DNA from: Pseudomonas agarici
GTDB taxonomy: Bacteria; Pseudomonadota; Gammaproteobacteria; Pseudomonadales; Pseudomonadaceae
NCBI RefSeq assembly: GCF_900109755.1
Contig: NZ_FOAR01000015.1
Span: 83,999 to 147,998 of the forward strand
DNA: 64,000 bases
Reading direction: 5' to 3'
Shown here one piece after another: positions 56,940 to 64,000 of this stretch. How positions within the stretch are numbered: position 1 is the first letter of the stretch; each line of letters opens with the position of its first letter. Below the pieces are notes generated by a model. The model was not told the origin of the DNA, ran no database searches, and was given only the letters and a program-made list of their open reading frames with translations. A program made the translations under genes and the position numbers.

Positions 56940-57407
56940 ATGCACGACACCACGTTACTGCAATTGATCACCGAAGATTTTGCTCCAGCTCAAGACCTGC
57001 TTGAGTTGCTTCGCGCCGAATCTCTAGCGCTCCACGGGCGTAACATGTTCGAGCTGGAAGACATTCTGGCGCGCAAGCAGGCGCTGATCGTTCTGTTAGA
57101 ACAGCATGGCCGCAAACGCAGCCAAATCCTCGCCAGCCTTAATCTGCCCGCAAATCGCGTCGGCCTGGAACAATTGGCCGCACAGTCGAGCGTGGGCGAC
57201 GAACTACTGAGCCAAAGCGAGGTGCTCACTCAGCTCCTGGCCGATTGCCAGACAGCCAACGAACTCAATGGACGCAGCATCCAGGTTCAGCAAGCGACAA
57301 CCACCAACCAGTTGAAGATCCTGACCGGCGGCGAGCCTCCCACGCTCTATGATGCTCGCGGTTCAACCGCCAGGCTTGCGAAGCCTCGACCGCTTAGTCA
57401 GGCTTAA
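56940..57407 (+). CDS. flgN: Flagellar export chaperone FlgN
   Basis: A 155-residue, mostly helical chaperone for the hook-filament junction proteins FlgK and FlgL. It has ELEDILARKQALIVLLEQHGR near residue 40, and the C-terminal tail TLYDARGSTARL is typical. It follows flgM by 47 bases and is probably expressed with it. Confidence 0.9.
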   Translation: MHDTTLLQLITEDFAPAQDLLELLRAESLALHGRNMFELEDILARKQALIVLLEQHGRKRSQILASLNLPANRVGLEQLAAQSSVGDELLSQSEVLTQLLADCQTANELNGRSIQVQQATTTNQLKILTGGEPPTLYDARGSTARLAKPRPLSQA

Positions 57408-57503
57408 AACCGCACTGGTGTGCGCTCTATCCAAGGCGCACAACATACTGGCAAAATGATGGCCTTTGCATGTAGTCGTATTTTGTCTGGAGATTGATGA
57501 ACC

Positions 57504-58247
57504 GTGTCCAATGCCTCAAGCGCGGACGATGCTCCGCAGCCACCCAAGGTGCTAAGCACGCCTCTGGAAATTGCCGCTAACCTGCGGATGCTGCAGGAAA
57601 GCCATGACCCGTTGATCATTACGTTCCACGAGCGCAGCCAGCGCTTCCAGAGTTTTGTGATCGATGTCGACCGGGAGGCTGGCACCCTGGCCTTGGACGA
57701 AATGATACCGCGCGACGGCGAACGCTTCCTGGCGGCGGGAGAACCGTTGCGCGTCGAAGGCTTCCACGAGGGTGTGCGCATTACCTGGGAACAATCCCAG
57801 CCAATGAGCATCGACGAAACCAACGGCTGCTATCGCGGTAGGATTCCCGAAGAAGTGGTCTACCACCAGCGCCGCAATGCGTTCCGCGCGGCCTTGAAGC
57901 TGGCCGACCTGGTGAGTGTCGAACTCAGTGGTGAAAAGCTCAAGGCCCCGGTCAGCGGCAAACTTCTGGATATCTCCGCGAGCGGTAGCAAGCTGCGCTT
58001 CGAAGGCGATATCTCTGACCGTCTGCAGTTGGGCCAGGTCTATGAGCGTTTTATCGCCGCACTACCCTTCGGGCCGATGACCGCCCCGGTGGAACTGCGT
58101 CACCTGCATTTCGAAGAAAGGATCAACACCACTTTCGCTGGCGTGCGCTTCCACAACATGAGCGGCCTGGTACAACGTCAGGTCGAACGTTTCGTCTATC
58201 AGTTGCAACGTGAGGCACGGCGTTTCGACAAGGACGACGATTACTGA
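57504..58247 (+). CDS. ycgR: PilZ-domain flagellar brake protein YcgR
   Basis: Slows flagellar rotation when c-di-GMP is high. The 247-residue protein has an N-terminal YcgR domain (about residues 15-115) and a C-terminal PilZ domain with both c-di-GMP motifs: RxxxR in QRRNAFRAA and DxSxxG in DISASGSKL. The GTG at 57504 has GGAG about 11 bases upstream. Its place after flgN matches Pseudomonas flagellar clusters. Confidence 0.92.
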   Translation: MSNASSADDAPQPPKVLSTPLEIAANLRMLQESHDPLIITFHERSQRFQSFVIDVDREAGTLALDEMIPRDGERFLAAGEPLRVEGFHEGVRITWEQSQPMSIDETNGCYRGRIPEEVVYHQRRNAFRAALKLADLVSVELSGEKLKAPVSGKLLDISASGSKLRFEGDISDRLQLGQVYERFIAALPFGPMTAPVELRHLHFEERINTTFAGVRFHNMSGLVQRQVERFVYQLQREARRFDKDDDY

Positions 58248-58276
58248 ACCAGCCGCTTTTTGCTTTCCAAAAAATA

Positions 58277-58305
58277 GGCCGCCCTCATCAGGCGGCTCAT
58301 TTTTT
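58277..58305 (+). terminator. Bidirectional terminator between ycgR and the MFS gene
   Basis: GGCCGCC and GGCGGCT pair around CTCATCA, flanked by A-rich and T-rich runs on both sides, so it can serve both convergent genes. Confidence 0.8.
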
Positions 58306-58315
58306 ACCCACGCTA

Positions 58316-59656
58316 TCAGTTGCTCGACTTGTGCGCCGGCTCCGGGTCTGACTCATCCACTTCGCCAACCATCTCAGGCGCGGACGCGGGGGACGCCACA
58401 CCGTCGCACATCTGATCCAGCACGATCTGCTCGTCGACCCGTGGATCGAGGGCCGCTCCCAAGGGCGACATGGCTTCAGGCATGACCACGTGCTGCAACG
58501 GCGCATCCTCGACCTGATGCAGATTAGTCACGGCCTTCGGTCGGATGCGCCATACCAGGATCAAGGCGAAGAAGCCGAAAAACGCGTAGAGCATATGGCT
58601 GCCGAACAGCTTCATCAGGATGCCAGCCGCCAGTGGTCCCATACTTGCGCCGATACCATAGGTCATCAGCAACATGGCGGTCAGCGACACCCGCCGATCG
58701 CCCTCGATATGGTCGTTGGAAAACGCCACCGCCAGCGGGTACAGGCAAAACTGCAACAGCGACACCACAAACCCGGAGATGAACAGCACCTCAAGCGGCG
58801 CCGTGGAGAATATCGCCAGCGGTAAAGAGGCCAATGCCAGTAAGAAGGCGACACTGCGGATCAACATGGCCCGATCATAGCGATCGGAGAGCCAGCCCAG
58901 CGGCCACTGCACCAAAAAACCGGCAAAGATGCAGCAGCCCATGAACAAACCGACCTGTTCGGTGGAGAGCCCCTGCTGGGAGGCATAGAGCGGCGCCAGG
59001 CCATAGAAGGAGCCAACGATGAGCCCCGCGCCCATCACCGTGGTCAGTGACTGCGGCACGCGCTTCATGAAAAAGCGCGGTTCCAGAGGGGCCGGATGCA
59101 GAGGTGCCGGGTGAATTCGCCGGGTCATGGCCACCGGCACCAAACACAACGCGAAGCACAATGCGACCAGCATCAGCAGTTCCAGCCCAAGGGCCGGGTG
59201 CATAACCAGGATCAGTTGCCCCAGCACCAGGCCCAGGTAGGAAGCGATCATATAACCGCTGAACACGATGCCACGCTGCTTGGCTTCCGCCTGCTCATTC
59301 AGCCAGCTCTCGATGACCATGTACTGGCACATCATGCCCAAGCCCACGATCATCCGCAGGAACAGCCAGGCGGGCAGCCAATTGATCAGCCCATGACCCA
59401 ACACCGCCGCACTGACGATCCCGGCACAGGTGGCATAAGCGCGGATATGCCCGACCCGCGCAATCAGCCGATGGCCGATTTTGCCTCCCAGCACCAGGCC
59501 GAAGTAGTTGGCAGCCATCAGCGCACCCACCCATAGGCCGTCGACATGGTCGGCCGCCAGGCGCAAGGCCAGGTAGGTACTGAGAAGGCCCGAGCCGATC
59601 AACATCATCAGCGAGGCGAAATAAAGCGCTCGAAAGGATTTCCAGATATGGCGCAT
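58316..59656 (-). CDS. MFS transporter (YcaD-like)
   Basis: A 446-residue major facilitator superfamily transporter with about 12 spans, a GPLAAGILMKLFG-type motif and an ESWLNEQAEAKQRGIVFSGY loop typical of YcaD-like members. The last 60-70 residues form an acidic cytoplasmic tail. The middle loop contains a short HPAPLHPAPLEP repeat. Substrate unknown. Confidence 0.85.
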   Translation of the reverse strand: MRHIWKSFRALYFASLMMLIGSGLLSTYLALRLAADHVDGLWVGALMAANYFGLVLGGKIGHRLIARVGHIRAYATCAGIVSAAVLGHGLINWLPAWLFLRMIVGLGMMCQYMVIESWLNEQAEAKQRGIVFSGYMIASYLGLVLGQLILVMHPALGLELLMLVALCFALCLVPVAMTRRIHPAPLHPAPLEPRFFMKRVPQSLTTVMGAGLIVGSFYGLAPLYASQQGLSTEQVGLFMGCCIFAGFLVQWPLGWLSDRYDRAMLIRSVAFLLALASLPLAIFSTAPLEVLFISGFVVSLLQFCLYPLAVAFSNDHIEGDRRVSLTAMLLMTYGIGASMGPLAAGILMKLFGSHMLYAFFGFFALILVWRIRPKAVTNLHQVEDAPLQHVVMPEAMSPLGAALDPRVDEQIVLDQMCDGVASPASAPEMVGEVDESDPEPAHKSSN

Positions 59657-59726
59657 CGGCGTTCCGAGCGGCTCCTTGAATGAGGTTTCGGACTCCCGAG
59701 AAGATAGTCCGAATAGGGGGTTGCGT

Positions 59727-61070
59727 CTAAGCCTGAGCAGCTAAAATCCGGCGCTCCCAAGGCGTAATTTCATCCAGGAAGCTGGTCAGTTCCAGGGTCT
59801 TCGAAGCCCCATAGCCTTCGATGAACTCCTCGCCAAACAGATCCTTCGCCAACTGGCTATGCTTCAGACGCTCCAGAGCAGCATGCAAGGTACATGGCAG
59901 CGCCAAAGAATCCGGAACTTCGAATTGGCCCTGGATTGCGGCCGTCGGTTCCAGCTGCTGTTCAATACCGTGTAGCCCGGCGGCCAGGCTGGCGGCGATT
60001 GCCAGGTAAGGGTTGGCGTCGGCTCCCGGCAGACGGTTTTCCACTCGCCGCGCTGCTGGCGAGCTGGCCGGAATACGCAGACCGGCTGCCCGGTTGTCGT
60101 GAGACCAGCAGGCATTGTTCGGCGAAGCGAACGGGTGGCACAGGCGTTGGTAGGAATTGACGTTCGGCGCAAACAGAGCCGTGAAGTCGGCCATCCCCAC
60201 CTGCAACCCACCGATAAAGTGGCGGAACATTGCGGTCGGCTCGCCCGCCGCATCGCTGAAGACATTTCGCCCGTTGCCGATCTTCACCAGACTCTGGTGA
60301 ATATGCATCGAGCTACCCGCTGTCTTTGCCAAGGGCTTGGCCATGCAGACCACGATCAGGCCATGCTTGAGGGCGACTTCCTTGAGCAGGAGCTTGAACA
60401 AGAAGGTCTGGTCGGCCAGCAACAGCGGATCACCGTGCAACAGGTTGATCTCGAACTGGCTGACGCCCATTTCATGCATGAAGGTGTCGCGCGGCAGGCC
60501 AAGCGCCGCCATACAGCCATAGACTTCGTTGAAGAACGGCCGCAAACCGTTATTGGAGCTGACGCTGAAGGCCGAATGACCGTCCTCGCGACGACCGTCG
60601 AGGCCCATGGGCGGCAGGAAGGATTGGCTAGGGTCGGTATTGGGCGCGAAGACAAAGAACTCCAGTTCGGTCGCCACCACCGGTGCCAGTCCACGCGCGG
60701 CATAACGGGCGATCACCGCCTTGAGCTGACCACGGGTCGACAAGCGCGAACTTTCACCCGTCAGTTCGTTCGCGTCGCAGATCGCCAGGGCACGAGGCTG
60801 TTGGCTCCAGGGCAGGCGATGGACCTGCCGTGGGTCGGCATTGAGGACCAGGTCGCCATCATCGCCACCGTAAAAACGCGCAGGCGGATAACCGCCCATG
60901 ATGCACTGCAACAGGACTCCACGGGCCATCTGCAAACGCCGCCCTTCGAGAAAACCTTCGGCAGTCATTACCTTGCCGCGCGGTACACCATTGAGATCGG
61001 GCGTGACACATTCAACCTCATCAATGCCGGTCAATCGCTGTGCGAGTGAACTCTGGCCATCGGTCCTCAT
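59727..61070 (-). CDS. Glutamine synthetase family protein (possible gamma-glutamylpolyamine synthetase)
   Basis: A 447-residue enzyme of the glutamine synthetase fold. Catalytic regions include ATELEFFVF, EMGVSQFEINLLHGD, SSMHIHQSL and NRAAGLRIP, followed by RVENRLPGADANPYLAIAAS seen in parts. Length and motifs resemble PuuA/PauA enzymes, which glutamylate polyamines or other amines for breakdown, rather than housekeeping GlnA. No other polyamine gene is adjacent. AAGGA lies upstream of the ATG at 61070. Confidence 0.85.
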   Translation of the reverse strand: MRTDGQSSLAQRLTGIDEVECVTPDLNGVPRGKVMTAEGFLEGRRLQMARGVLLQCIMGGYPPARFYGGDDGDLVLNADPRQVHRLPWSQQPRALAICDANELTGESSRLSTRGQLKAVIARYAARGLAPVVATELEFFVFAPNTDPSQSFLPPMGLDGRREDGHSAFSVSSNNGLRPFFNEVYGCMAALGLPRDTFMHEMGVSQFEINLLHGDPLLLADQTFLFKLLLKEVALKHGLIVVCMAKPLAKTAGSSMHIHQSLVKIGNGRNVFSDAAGEPTAMFRHFIGGLQVGMADFTALFAPNVNSYQRLCHPFASPNNACWSHDNRAAGLRIPASSPAARRVENRLPGADANPYLAIAASLAAGLHGIEQQLEPTAAIQGQFEVPDSLALPCTLHAALERLKHSQLAKDLFGEEFIEGYGASKTLELTSFLDEITPWERRILAAQA

Positions 61071-61168
61071 GACTCAATCCTTGTTGTACAAGCCGAGAAC
61101 GGCGTCTCGTACAAAATACGCACCACCTGTTCGGGACTTCAAGCGGGAAACGAGGAAAAAAGTCTGAC

Positions 61169-61861
61169 TCAAGGAAGATAGAGACTGAACAAGGCCCCTC
61201 CCAAGGTGCCGCCGTTGCTGATCTCGATGCGCCCACACACACCATTACGCTCGTGCAGGGCCGCAATGCGTGCCGCGAAATACAACCCCAGGCCGGTACT
61301 TCCCGTGGCGCAATTGATGCCCTGGACATAGTCCGCCTGCCGCTCGAGCATCTGCATCGGATAGCCGGGGCCATCGTCATTGATCGTCAGCACCCAGTGT
61401 TCGCCCTCTTCACGCACACTGACCAGCAGGGCATGGCAGGCATAACGAATAGCGTTGGTGATGATATTGCCGACCACCGAGCCGATCAGTTCCCGATCGA
61501 AAAACCCCAGCGGACTGAAAGCATCGACTTCGTAGCTGGCGACGATCCCGCGACTACTCAAGACTTCCTGGCGGCACGCCAGTTGCGCCTCGATAAAATC
61601 GTCCATTTCATGATAATTGGGGCGCAGAGGTAATTGATTGACCCCAAGCTTATACAAGCCCAGCAGTTGCACCAGCATGCTGTTGAGGTGAGCGAACTCG
61701 TACTCGATGACCGCCTGCTCGGGAGTCGCGCGTTGCGCCTCGGGCAAACGGCTTTGCCACTGGCCATGGGCTTGCATCAGCATCGCCAGCGAGTTTTTCA
61801 TATCGTGTACGGTCGAGGCGATCACCGTGGAAAAATCCAGTCCCTGGTCATTGTTCCTCAT
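61169..61861 (-). CDS. Short sensorless histidine kinase
   Basis: A 230-residue cytoplasmic kinase with no sensor or membrane segment. The phosphoacceptor is probably H19 in VHDMKNSLAML. ATP-binding motifs NIITNAIRYA, DDGPGYP and STGLGLYFA are present. It overlaps the 3' end of the TPR response-regulator gene by 4 bases, so the two form a co-translated pair. Confidence 0.85.
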   Translation of the reverse strand: MRNNDQGLDFSTVIASTVHDMKNSLAMLMQAHGQWQSRLPEAQRATPEQAVIEYEFAHLNSMLVQLLGLYKLGVNQLPLRPNYHEMDDFIEAQLACRQEVLSSRGIVASYEVDAFSPLGFFDRELIGSVVGNIITNAIRYACHALLVSVREEGEHWVLTINDDGPGYPMQMLERQADYVQGINCATGSTGLGLYFAARIAALHERNGVCGRIEISNGGTLGGALFSLYLP

Positions 61862-63462
61862 TGGCCAAACGCTCGAATGCGCAATTTCTGAAACCTCTCA
61901 TAACGTGGATCAGTGTCGGGCATCTTGCCGACCATTTTCAGGCAGGCACGACACTCTTCGAGGATCGCTGCGTCAGCCGTCTTCTGCGCGGTCACCAACA
62001 GGGCTTGTGCGGCGTTGAGGGCGATACTGATATTTTTCGGTTGCAGGGCCAGCGCCCGCCGGAACAGATCCTGCGCTTCTTCCAGATTACCGCCCTTGTA
62101 ACTACGCACTCCCTGCACGTTAAGATCGATTGCAGCCTTGCCGCTGCCGAGAATTTGCGGATCGTCGGTCAGCTTGGCGATTCCTTTCATCACTGCCGGG
62201 TCATCACCGTAGATCTCCACGCAGCTCTTGAGCATCGAGGCACCGGCCTCAACCTGGCCCAACTGCTGCAGTTGCTTGGCCACCAGCAAGGCAGCCTCGG
62301 CACTCATGAAATTCTCCATGCCCTCCAATCGCGCCATCGCTTGCTCGGTGAGCTTGTCGGCGGTTTCGGCATCATTGAGCAGCAGACTGGTGGCCTTCAT
62401 CAACCGCGCACGTACCTGCAGCCCCGGATCGTTGGCATTTTCCTTGGCGACCGCGCTGAGGGTCTGATTGATCTCCAACCGTGTACGCGTATCCAGGCCT
62501 CGTTGGCTGCCCTTACTGATCAACGCATGGGCCAGGCCGAGATTGCTTTCTGGATCCTTGAAACGTGATTGCTCGCCCTGAGACACGGCTTGGCGATAGG
62601 CTTTCGATGCGCCTTCGAAGTCTTCGTTGGCCATGGCTAACTTGCCCAGCAACGATTGGCGGCGTACCGCCAGCGGGGACAGTCGCACGGCCTCCTCCAA
62701 TATGCTCTGGGCACGCTTGGTATCGCCTTGCTGCATCAGCACCTCGGCAAACCCGTCGTACAGCGCCGGCATCATCGCAAAAGCCTTGAGCGCGGCTTCA
62801 TAGAGCTCCCGGGCCTGAGTGATCTGGCCGCGCTTGTAGAGCAGTTGCCCAAGCATCGCGTAAGCCCATGGCAATGGGCGGTCATTGAGGATGCCATTGA
62901 GAAACCGTTCCAGCGGCTCATTCTGGTTGAGCGCGCGCATCGCGTCGGCGCGATAGCGTAGGCACAACGGCGCAAAACGGGCGTCCTGCTGGGTCAGACG
63001 GGTACAGGCGGCCAATACTTCAGCCGGTTTGTCACGGTCGAGTGCCTGCATAATCGGCTTGAGCAAGTTCTTGCGTTGGACCAGCTTCTCCAGACGCTGA
63101 GCGAGACTGGCACGGTTAAACGGCTTGGTCAGGTAGGCATCGGGCTCATGCTCCAAAGCACTGAGTACCATGGCCTGGCTGCTTTCGGCGGTCACCATGA
63201 CAAATACGCTTTCATGACTGATCAGCTTATCGACCATCAGGTCTTCAAGCACTTGTTGACCATTCTTCCTACCATCACCGAGATGGTAATCATGCAGGAC
63301 AAAATCGTAGCGCTTCTGCGCGCACATGCGCAGCGCCTGTTCCCCGGTGTCGGCGGTGTCCACTTCCTTGACACCCAACTCGCGCAGCATGGACCTGACT
63401 GAACTGCGAAAATCGGAAAAATCGTCGACGATCAGAAAGCTTTTTTGGTGATACGCCAGCAT
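61858..63462 (-). CDS. Response regulator with TPR-repeat output domain
   Basis: A 534-residue protein with an N-terminal receiver domain (about residues 5-130; D58 in LHDYHLGDG, K113 in LTKPF) followed by about 400 residues of helical TPR-like repeats. No DNA-binding or enzymatic output domain is seen, so it probably acts by protein-protein contact. AGGAA five bases upstream supports the ATG at 63462 over one five codons earlier. It is first in a two-gene operon with the kinase. Confidence 0.85.
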   Translation of the reverse strand: MLAYHQKSFLIVDDFSDFRSSVRSMLRELGVKEVDTADTGEQALRMCAQKRYDFVLHDYHLGDGRKNGQQVLEDLMVDKLISHESVFVMVTAESSQAMVLSALEHEPDAYLTKPFNRASLAQRLEKLVQRKNLLKPIMQALDRDKPAEVLAACTRLTQQDARFAPLCLRYRADAMRALNQNEPLERFLNGILNDRPLPWAYAMLGQLLYKRGQITQARELYEAALKAFAMMPALYDGFAEVLMQQGDTKRAQSILEEAVRLSPLAVRRQSLLGKLAMANEDFEGASKAYRQAVSQGEQSRFKDPESNLGLAHALISKGSQRGLDTRTRLEINQTLSAVAKENANDPGLQVRARLMKATSLLLNDAETADKLTEQAMARLEGMENFMSAEAALLVAKQLQQLGQVEAGASMLKSCVEIYGDDPAVMKGIAKLTDDPQILGSGKAAIDLNVQGVRSYKGGNLEEAQDLFRRALALQPKNISIALNAAQALLVTAQKTADAAILEECRACLKMVGKMPDTDPRYERFQKLRIRAFGQ

Positions 63463-63640
63463 CGAGATTCCTGTCATGGGAAATAGAAGATAAGCCCGAG
63501 GGCAATCACCAGAACGGGCTCAGCCTCACTGCTACTTTTGCGTGCAAACGTACAGGCCACCAGCGTACAGATGGTGTTTTATATCGCTAATCAGGATATC
63601 GCCCGCTCGGAGCTAAACCTGAGGGTGAGAGCATGGAATT

Positions 63641-63740
63641 GTAAGGGGCCGGGGAACACACCTTCCGAGCCCGAGCAATAAGGACGATTGTGTCCGCGTA
63701 TTTTTAAGCGGACGCAATTACCCTTAATGCCAGGATCGTC
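63641..63740 (+). mobile_element. Probable left end region of an IS66-type element
   Basis: A hairpin TGTGTCCGC/GCGGACGCA occurs at about 63690-63716 just before tnpA, and GTAAGGGG at 63641 could be an end, since IS66 inverted repeats usually begin GTAA. The exact boundary cannot be fixed without the other end. Confidence 0.4.
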
Positions 63741-64000
63741 ATGCGCCAACGTAAGTCATACCCGAAATCCTTCAAGACCCAAGTCGTTCAAGAGTGCGAG
63801 CAGCCCGGTGTTTCCGTGGCAGCTATTGCGATGAGTCACGGGATTAATGCCAATGTCGTTCGCCGGTGGATACCGCTTTACCGTGATCAGCAGGCAGTCG
63901 CGCTGCCAGCTTTCATTCCTTTGAAAGTCGCGCCGGCTGAACCAAAACATAAGACCGAAGCGTCGGCGATCATTGAGCTGCCGCTTGGCGAGCAATCACT
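63741..64000 (+). CDS. tnpA: IS66-family accessory transposase protein TnpA, 5' part
   Basis: The frame from 63741 to the window end encodes MRQRKSYPKSFKTQVVQECE and continues with SVAAIAMSHGINANVVRRW, a helix-turn-helix typical of the IS66 TnpA accessory protein. AGGA lies five bases before the start. It is cut by the window edge, so intactness cannot be judged. Confidence 0.8.
   Translation, partial: MRQRKSYPKSFKTQVVQECEQPGVSVAAIAMSHGINANVVRRWIPLYRDQQAVALPAFIPLKVAPAEPKHKTEASAIIELPLGEQS

Overview
The window looks like chromosomal DNA of a Pseudomonas species, most likely of the P. fluorescens group. The evidence is gene content and protein similarity recalled from memory: the sdhCDAB-suc order beside a divergent gltA, the minCDE-rluA-apeB block, prc followed by an EAL/GGDEF protein, dctA-phoQ-phoP-pcpS-nrdA, and the flgBCDE/cheV/cheR/flgAMN region. 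GC-rich codon use and REP-like hairpins agree with this. No database search was possible.

Layout. 1-6.3 kb: TCA cycle genes (sucA start, sdhBADC on the minus strand, gltA on the plus strand), with two recognisable sigma70 promoters between sdhC and gltA. 6.5-17.3 kb: acetate uptake (actP-yjcH), an orphan betaine-type binding protein, a membrane GH17 enzyme, an alpha/beta hydrolase overlapping mlaA, a HAD phosphatase, a patatin and an LpxL-type acyltransferase. 17.4-24.2 kb: minCDE, an RluA-type pseudouridine synthase, the M18 aminopeptidase, a small membrane protein and a YbiO-like MscS channel. 24.2-30.6 kb: a UTRA-type GntR regulator divergent from an operon with a binding protein, an alkaline-phosphatase-superfamily enzyme, two permeases, an ATPase and a HAD phosphatase. 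This is probably an uptake and dephosphorylation system for an organophosphorus compound of unknown identity. 30.6-38.2 kb: quinone oxidoreductase, Prc protease, EAL-CBS-GGDEF protein, an HTH/unknown gene pair, a YkvA-like protein and an FKBP lipoprotein. 38.4-41.4 kb: a membrane-anchored di-haem cytochrome c and a membrane-anchored catalase-fold protein, in tandem.

41.5-50.2 kb: dctA with a sigma54 promoter and palindromic upstream sites, a decayed AraC-type regulator, phoQ-phoP, pcpS, and nrdA behind a leader with tandem NrdR-like boxes and a DnaA box. nrdB is not next to nrdA. 50.4-58.3 kb: flagellar and chemotaxis genes (flgBCDE, cheR, cheV, flgA, flgM, flgN, ycgR) with sigma54 and sigma28 promoters. 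58.3-63.5 kb: an MFS transporter, a glutamine-synthetase-family enzyme and a TPR response regulator with a sensorless histidine kinase. The right edge enters an IS66-family element.

Most of the window is core genome. The parts most worth a second look are the UTRA-regulated organophosphorus operon and its operator-like palindromes, the cytochrome/catalase-fold pair, the inverted DnaA-box pair upstream of the YkvA gene, the dctA upstream region with its regulator remnant, and the TPR response regulator/kinase pair.
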